From B1SED10-225 sp964501415 (GTDB lineage: Bacteria > Bacillota_I > Bacilli_A > Izemoplasmatales > Izemoplasmataceae), in the NCBI GenBank assembly GCA_964501415.1, contig CAZCSL010000006.1, positions 7,686-71,685 on the forward strand: a DNA stretch of 64,000 bases. The letters run 5' to 3'. This document shows, piece by piece, positions 62,001-64,000 of the stretch. The notes beneath the pieces were generated by a model. The model saw nothing but the letters and a program-made list of their open reading frames with translations. It searched no databases and had not been told where the DNA came from. Within the stretch, counting starts at the first letter, position 1. Each line of letters starts with the position of its first letter. A program made the translations under genes and the position numbers.

Positions 62001-62827
62001 ACTTTAAAACGACCAACTTTGGCTAATTCATAGCGTTTGGAGTCAAACAAACGGCTGACAAAAAAGTTGATTGCGCCTTCAATCGTTGCGGTTTCACCTT
62101 GTCGAAGTTTTGAGTAAACTTCTAAAATGGCATCCGCAGAACTAACCGTCATATCTTTTTCTAAGGTATTTTGAAGATACGCGTTTTCACCAAAAATGGC
62201 TTTCATTTGATCTGCGCTCGAGAAGCCCAAAGCTCTAAGCAACGTCGTCATCGGAATCTTCTTAGAACGATCCAATTTAACGAATAAGTTTTCTTTTGAG
62301 CCAGTTTCATATTCCAACCAAGCTCCGCGATTAGGGATGATTTGGCCTAAATATATTGACTCTAAGGTTTTACGATTAATCTCCTCGCTGAAAAACACGC
62401 CGGCACTCCGCACGATTTGCGAAACAATGACGCGTTCAGATCCATTAATGATGAAAGACGCTCTTGGCGTCATGAAGGGAAAATCTCCCATAAATATTTT
62501 CTGTTCAACGATTTCGCCCGTATTGTTATTGACTAGTTTAACACCGACACGGAGGGGTTTAGCGTAGGTTAACTCTTTTTCTTTGGCTGGCTTGATGTTG
62601 TGCTTAGGATCACCAAACTCAATGCCTTCAAAGAAGAGTTCTAAATCTCCAGTATGATTTTCAATCGGTGATATATCGCGAAGTAGTTCTTCCAAACCTT
62701 CTTCAATGAACCAATCAAAGGATTTGGTTTGTACCTCGATGAGATTAGGTAATTCAACGTTGGATTTTACCCGAGAGTAGTTTCTTCTTTCACGTTTTTT
62801 ACCGTATTTGACGACCGAGTAATTCAC
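59063..62827 (-). CDS. rpoB: RNA polymerase subunit beta
   Basis: 1254 residues. It starts with GTG at 62827, preceded by GGGGTGG. Rifampicin-pocket region GSSQLSQFMSQTNPLDELTHKRRLSALGPGGL lies near the middle with normal residues at the usual resistance sites; the catalytic GDKMAGRHGNKGVIS is intact. rpoB promoter at 62899-62927. The operon ybxB-rpoB-rpoC follows rplL. Confidence 0.99.
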   Translation of the reverse strand: MNYSVVKYGKKRERRNYSRVKSNVELPNLIEVQTKSFDWFIEEGLEELLRDISPIENHTGDLELFFEGIEFGDPKHNIKPAKEKELTYAKPLRVGVKLVNNNTGEIVEQKIFMGDFPFMTPRASFIINGSERVIVSQIVRSAGVFFSEEINRKTLESIYLGQIIPNRGAWLEYETGSKENLFVKLDRSKKIPMTTLLRALGFSSADQMKAIFGENAYLQNTLEKDMTVSSADAILEVYSKLRQGETATIEGAINFFVSRLFDSKRYELAKVGRFKVNKKLDILNHLENTVLAQNVIDKETGEIIVESGTEITPDIIDILDQNRQHFTEKVAGVLSRDLEYDFKTQLEILSANPYLDYLDDDDKLAQIRYQQYWSVEDYIKGYLKAHKTDEKSFIEKEGNDAYDQMVESIKETLNKEELYFDLSRVEILEVYFHDKDDQKQLIRVIGNDSTEKAEHLVPSDIIASIGYYLNLMRGFGELDDIDHLGNRRLRLIGELLKNQFRIGLSKLEKNVKDRMSTRDTSDMKPQSLINIRPLTSSLKEFFGSSQLSQFMSQTNPLDELTHKRRLSALGPGGLTRDRAGFEVRDVHNSHYGRICPIETPEGQNIGLINSLASYVRVNQYGFIETPYLRVEKTTKPNGDVEVHITDEFVFMTADEEEKYHIGQANIKLDDNNIVLDDNVVARHRGETKMHAKEDIDFIDVSPKQIVSISTASIPFLEHDDANRALMGANMQRQAIPLLKPEAPFVGTGIEYKAAKDSGSTIVAKRDGVVTYCDAKKIRIKADDGTTDTYELEKFERSNQGTCFNQVPIVKIDEQVKAGDIITDGPSMDQGELAIGRNLTVAFMTWNGYNYEDAVVLSERLVKDDTYTSVHIEKYDVEARDTKLGKEEITREIPNVGEEGRRFLDDRGIIIPGAEVEEGDILVGKVTPKGQTDPTPEDRLLLAIFGEKSREVRDTSLRVPHGGGGIVHSIKYFSRADGDELPPGANEVVRVFIVQKRKISEGDKMAGRHGNKGVISKILPEEDMPFLPDGTPIDIMLNPLGVPSRMNIGQVLEIHLGMAAKKLGVHIATPVFDGVSNEDLVEIMKEAGMQPNGKTPLYSGQTGERYDNDVSVGVMHMIKLDHMVDDKLHARSVGPYTLVTQQPMGGKAQNGGQRFGEMEVWALEAYGAAYCLQEMLTVKSDDIIGRNKVFRSIVDGKSIPEPSLPESFRVLTRELQSLGISVELINKDTNRNEANKSLVEDSDVEDYIDKFGFNS

Positions 62828-62898
62828 TAATATCCACCCCGTTTATTATTTAAAAAAATGACGTCAACACAAAAAAGCGCATTGTATCGCATTTTGGT

Positions 62899-62927
62899 AT
62901 TTTATCACAAATATGTCAAGTCGTCAA
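62899..62927 (-). promoter_or_regulatory. Promoter of rpoB-rpoC
   Basis: Minus strand TTGACG (62922-62927, inside the end of ybxB), spacer 17, TAAAAT (62899-62904) with an extended TGA. Leader about 65 nt. Confidence 0.6.
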
Positions 62928-63515
62928 TGTTTTTTTGAACAAGATAACATGAAAGCCTTTTGCTTTTGATACTACCTTGGCATGACCTATTTGTTGCAAA
63001 TATTTTAATGCGGAGAGTGCACCGTGCTTTTTGTGCATGACCATCCAACATTCACCTTTGCTTGTTAGATGCTTATTTGTTTGTTTGAACATATCGTATA
63101 ATGCTTGTTTACCAATTCGAATCGGTGGATTGATGACAATCAAATCAAACAAGTTATCAATTGCATCAAAACTCCGGCTTTTCATTACATCAGCTTGAAC
63201 ATGGTTTAATTCTACATTTCTCTTGGCTAAGTTAATTGCGCGTTCGTTAACATCGCTTAATGTAACGGTTAAATCATGTATTTTAGCTATTACAATGCCT
63301 AATACACCGTAGCCACAACCTAAATCCAAAACCCGATTCACATGATCGGAAATCTTTAAAGACCTAAGCAATATATCACTAGCCCGATCAACATGATCTT
63401 TTGAAAAAACACCATGATCGGTAACGAACTTAAAGCTATGATTTTCAAATTGGTATTTGATGATTTTTTCATCCGATTTAACATCATCTTGCTTTTCACT
63501 ATAATAATGACTCAT
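62916..63515 (-). CDS. YbxB-like class I SAM-dependent methyltransferase
   Basis: A 199-residue methyltransferase of the RsmC-like type, resembling B. subtilis YbxB in the same place between rplL and rpoB. SAM-binding motif VLDLGCGYGVLGIVIAK, then LSDVNERAINLAKRN, and the catalytic NPPIRIGK (an NPPY variant with Ile). RsmC enzymes methylate guanine in 16S rRNA; the single domain here suggests a related rRNA or protein target. Target unknown. Confidence 0.88.
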   Translation of the reverse strand: MSHYYSEKQDDVKSDEKIIKYQFENHSFKFVTDHGVFSKDHVDRASDILLRSLKISDHVNRVLDLGCGYGVLGIVIAKIHDLTVTLSDVNERAINLAKRNVELNHVQADVMKSRSFDAIDNLFDLIVINPPIRIGKQALYDMFKQTNKHLTSKGECWMVMHKKHGALSALKYLQQIGHAKVVSKAKGFHVILFKKTLTT

Positions 63516-63547
63516 ACGTTCACCCTTCTATTTATCTCCCTAAAGGG

Positions 63548-63580
63548 AAAAAACCTGAGTAGATGATACTCAGGTTTTAT
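63548..63580 (-). terminator. Terminator of rplL
   Basis: Minus strand CCTGAGTA-TCATC-TACTCAGG followed by a T tract, between rplL and ybxB. Confidence 0.85.
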
Positions 63581-63594
63581 AATTGGTGAAACGA

Positions 63595-63960
63595 CTATTT
63601 AACTTCGACTTCAGCGCCAGCTTCTTCGAGTTGTTCTTTGAGGCTTTCTGCTTCTTCTGGGTCGATGTTTTCTTTAACTGCAGAAGGCGCACTGTCTACA
63701 AGTGCTTTAGCTTCTTTGAGGCCTAAGCCTGTAATCTCGCGGATAGCTTTGATAACCCCAATCTTCTTTTGACCAGGTGCAACAAGCGTCACGGTAACTT
63801 CGCTTGGCTCATCAGAAGCAGCATCAGCTGCAGGACCAGCAACAGCAACAGCGCTTGGGTCAACACCAAACTCTTCTTTCATTAAATCAACGAGTTCTTT
63901 AAGTTCCAATAAAGTCTTTTCTTTTAAAGCTTCAATAATTTCTGAATTTTTTAATGCCAT
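63595..63960 (-). CDS. rplL: 50S ribosomal protein L7/L12
   Basis: Ribosome stalk protein that recruits translation factors. 121 residues: an N-terminal dimerisation helix (NSEIIEALKEKTLLELKELV), an Ala-rich hinge (VAVAGPAADAASDEP) and a C-terminal domain with KIGVIKAIREITGLGLKEAKALVDSAP. GGAGG precedes the ATG. The preceding rplJ lies outside the window. Confidence 0.99.
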   Translation of the reverse strand: MALKNSEIIEALKEKTLLELKELVDLMKEEFGVDPSAVAVAGPAADAASDEPSEVTVTLVAPGQKKIGVIKAIREITGLGLKEAKALVDSAPSAVKENIDPEEAESLKEQLEEAGAEVEVK

Positions 63961-64000
63961 GATATTTCCTCCTATTATCCGTTATTCTCTTCTAAATTTT

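Noticed and set aside
63961..64000. 3' end of rplJ at the right edge
   Set aside because: A TAA exists in one frame near 63984, but forty bases are too few to prove the reading frame.

Overview
The window comes from the chromosome of a low-GC bacterium of the Bacilli/Mollicutes radiation. Gene order is Firmicutes-like (rplL-ybxB-rpoB-rpoC, rpsL-rpsG-fusA-tuf, rpsF-ssb-rpsR, gdpP-rplI-dnaB, ftsY-ylxM-ffh, prfA-prmC, the atp operon). UGA acts as a stop codon and tryptophans are read from UGG, so this is not a code-4 mycoplasma or spiroplasma. No cell-wall, sporulation or outer-membrane genes are visible. The in-frame fusion of GdpP to ribosomal protein L9, as I recall it from mollicutes, together with a type II fatty-acid operon and an FoF1 ATP synthase, suggests a deep-branching mollicute relative (Acholeplasma/Izemoplasma-like). 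That placement is inference.

Layout, left to right; nearly everything is on the minus strand. 0-2 kb: tsf (cut by the left edge) and rpsB, whose S2 has a long C-terminal extension. 2-4.4 kb: a cobalamin riboswitch driving a lipoprotein with a DUF4430 (transcobalamin beta-domain-like) module plus an alpha-helical domain, a second membrane-anchored DUF4430 protein and an ECF S component. This reads as a vitamin B12 capture and uptake unit. dut is divergent from it. 4.9-7.2 kb: a polar amino-acid ABC transporter. 7.2-15.5 kb: one long operon acpP-accBCDA-fabH-fabD-fabG-fabF-fabZ behind a perfect-consensus promoter and a FabT-like palindrome; no enoyl-ACP reductase is included. birA, for biotinylating AccB, lies just upstream. 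16.5-23.8 kb: rpiB-atpZ-atpI-atpBEFHAGDC, with a c subunit carrying sodium-binding residues. 23.9-29.9 kb: tsaC, rnhB, rbgA, lepB, a soluble SftA-like DNA translocase, a thioredoxin-like protein and an unknown membrane protein, probably one operon.

30-36.8 kb: a HAD phosphatase (plus strand), the SRP genes ftsY-ylxM-ffh, a candidate free-standing small RNA with its own promoter and terminator (about 33621-33740), and topA/prmC/prfA. 38-42 kb: dnaB and the GdpP-L9 fusion. A plus-strand queuosine-precursor transporter follows, under a preQ1-I riboswitch. 42.7-50.7 kb: a small unknown gene, rpsR-ssb-rpsF, an alpha/beta hydrolase, cinA, a small membrane protein, ychF, a nitroreductase, a lipoprotein HtrA-like protease and tatD. 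50.7-64 kb: tuf, fusA, rpsG, rpsL (with a promoter followed by a terminator-like attenuator), rpoC, rpoB, ybxB and rplL, which ends just inside the right edge.

Most of this is core machinery. The accessory or unusual signals are the B12 unit, the small RNA, the GdpP-L9 fusion with an internal start, the preQ1 and B12 riboswitches, the sodium-type c ring and the leader structures of ribosomal operons. I saw no tRNA or rRNA gene, insertion sequence, prophage, CRISPR array or origin. The only gene-free stretch over 300 bases (4054-4413) is filled by the cobalamin riboswitch and divergent promoters.
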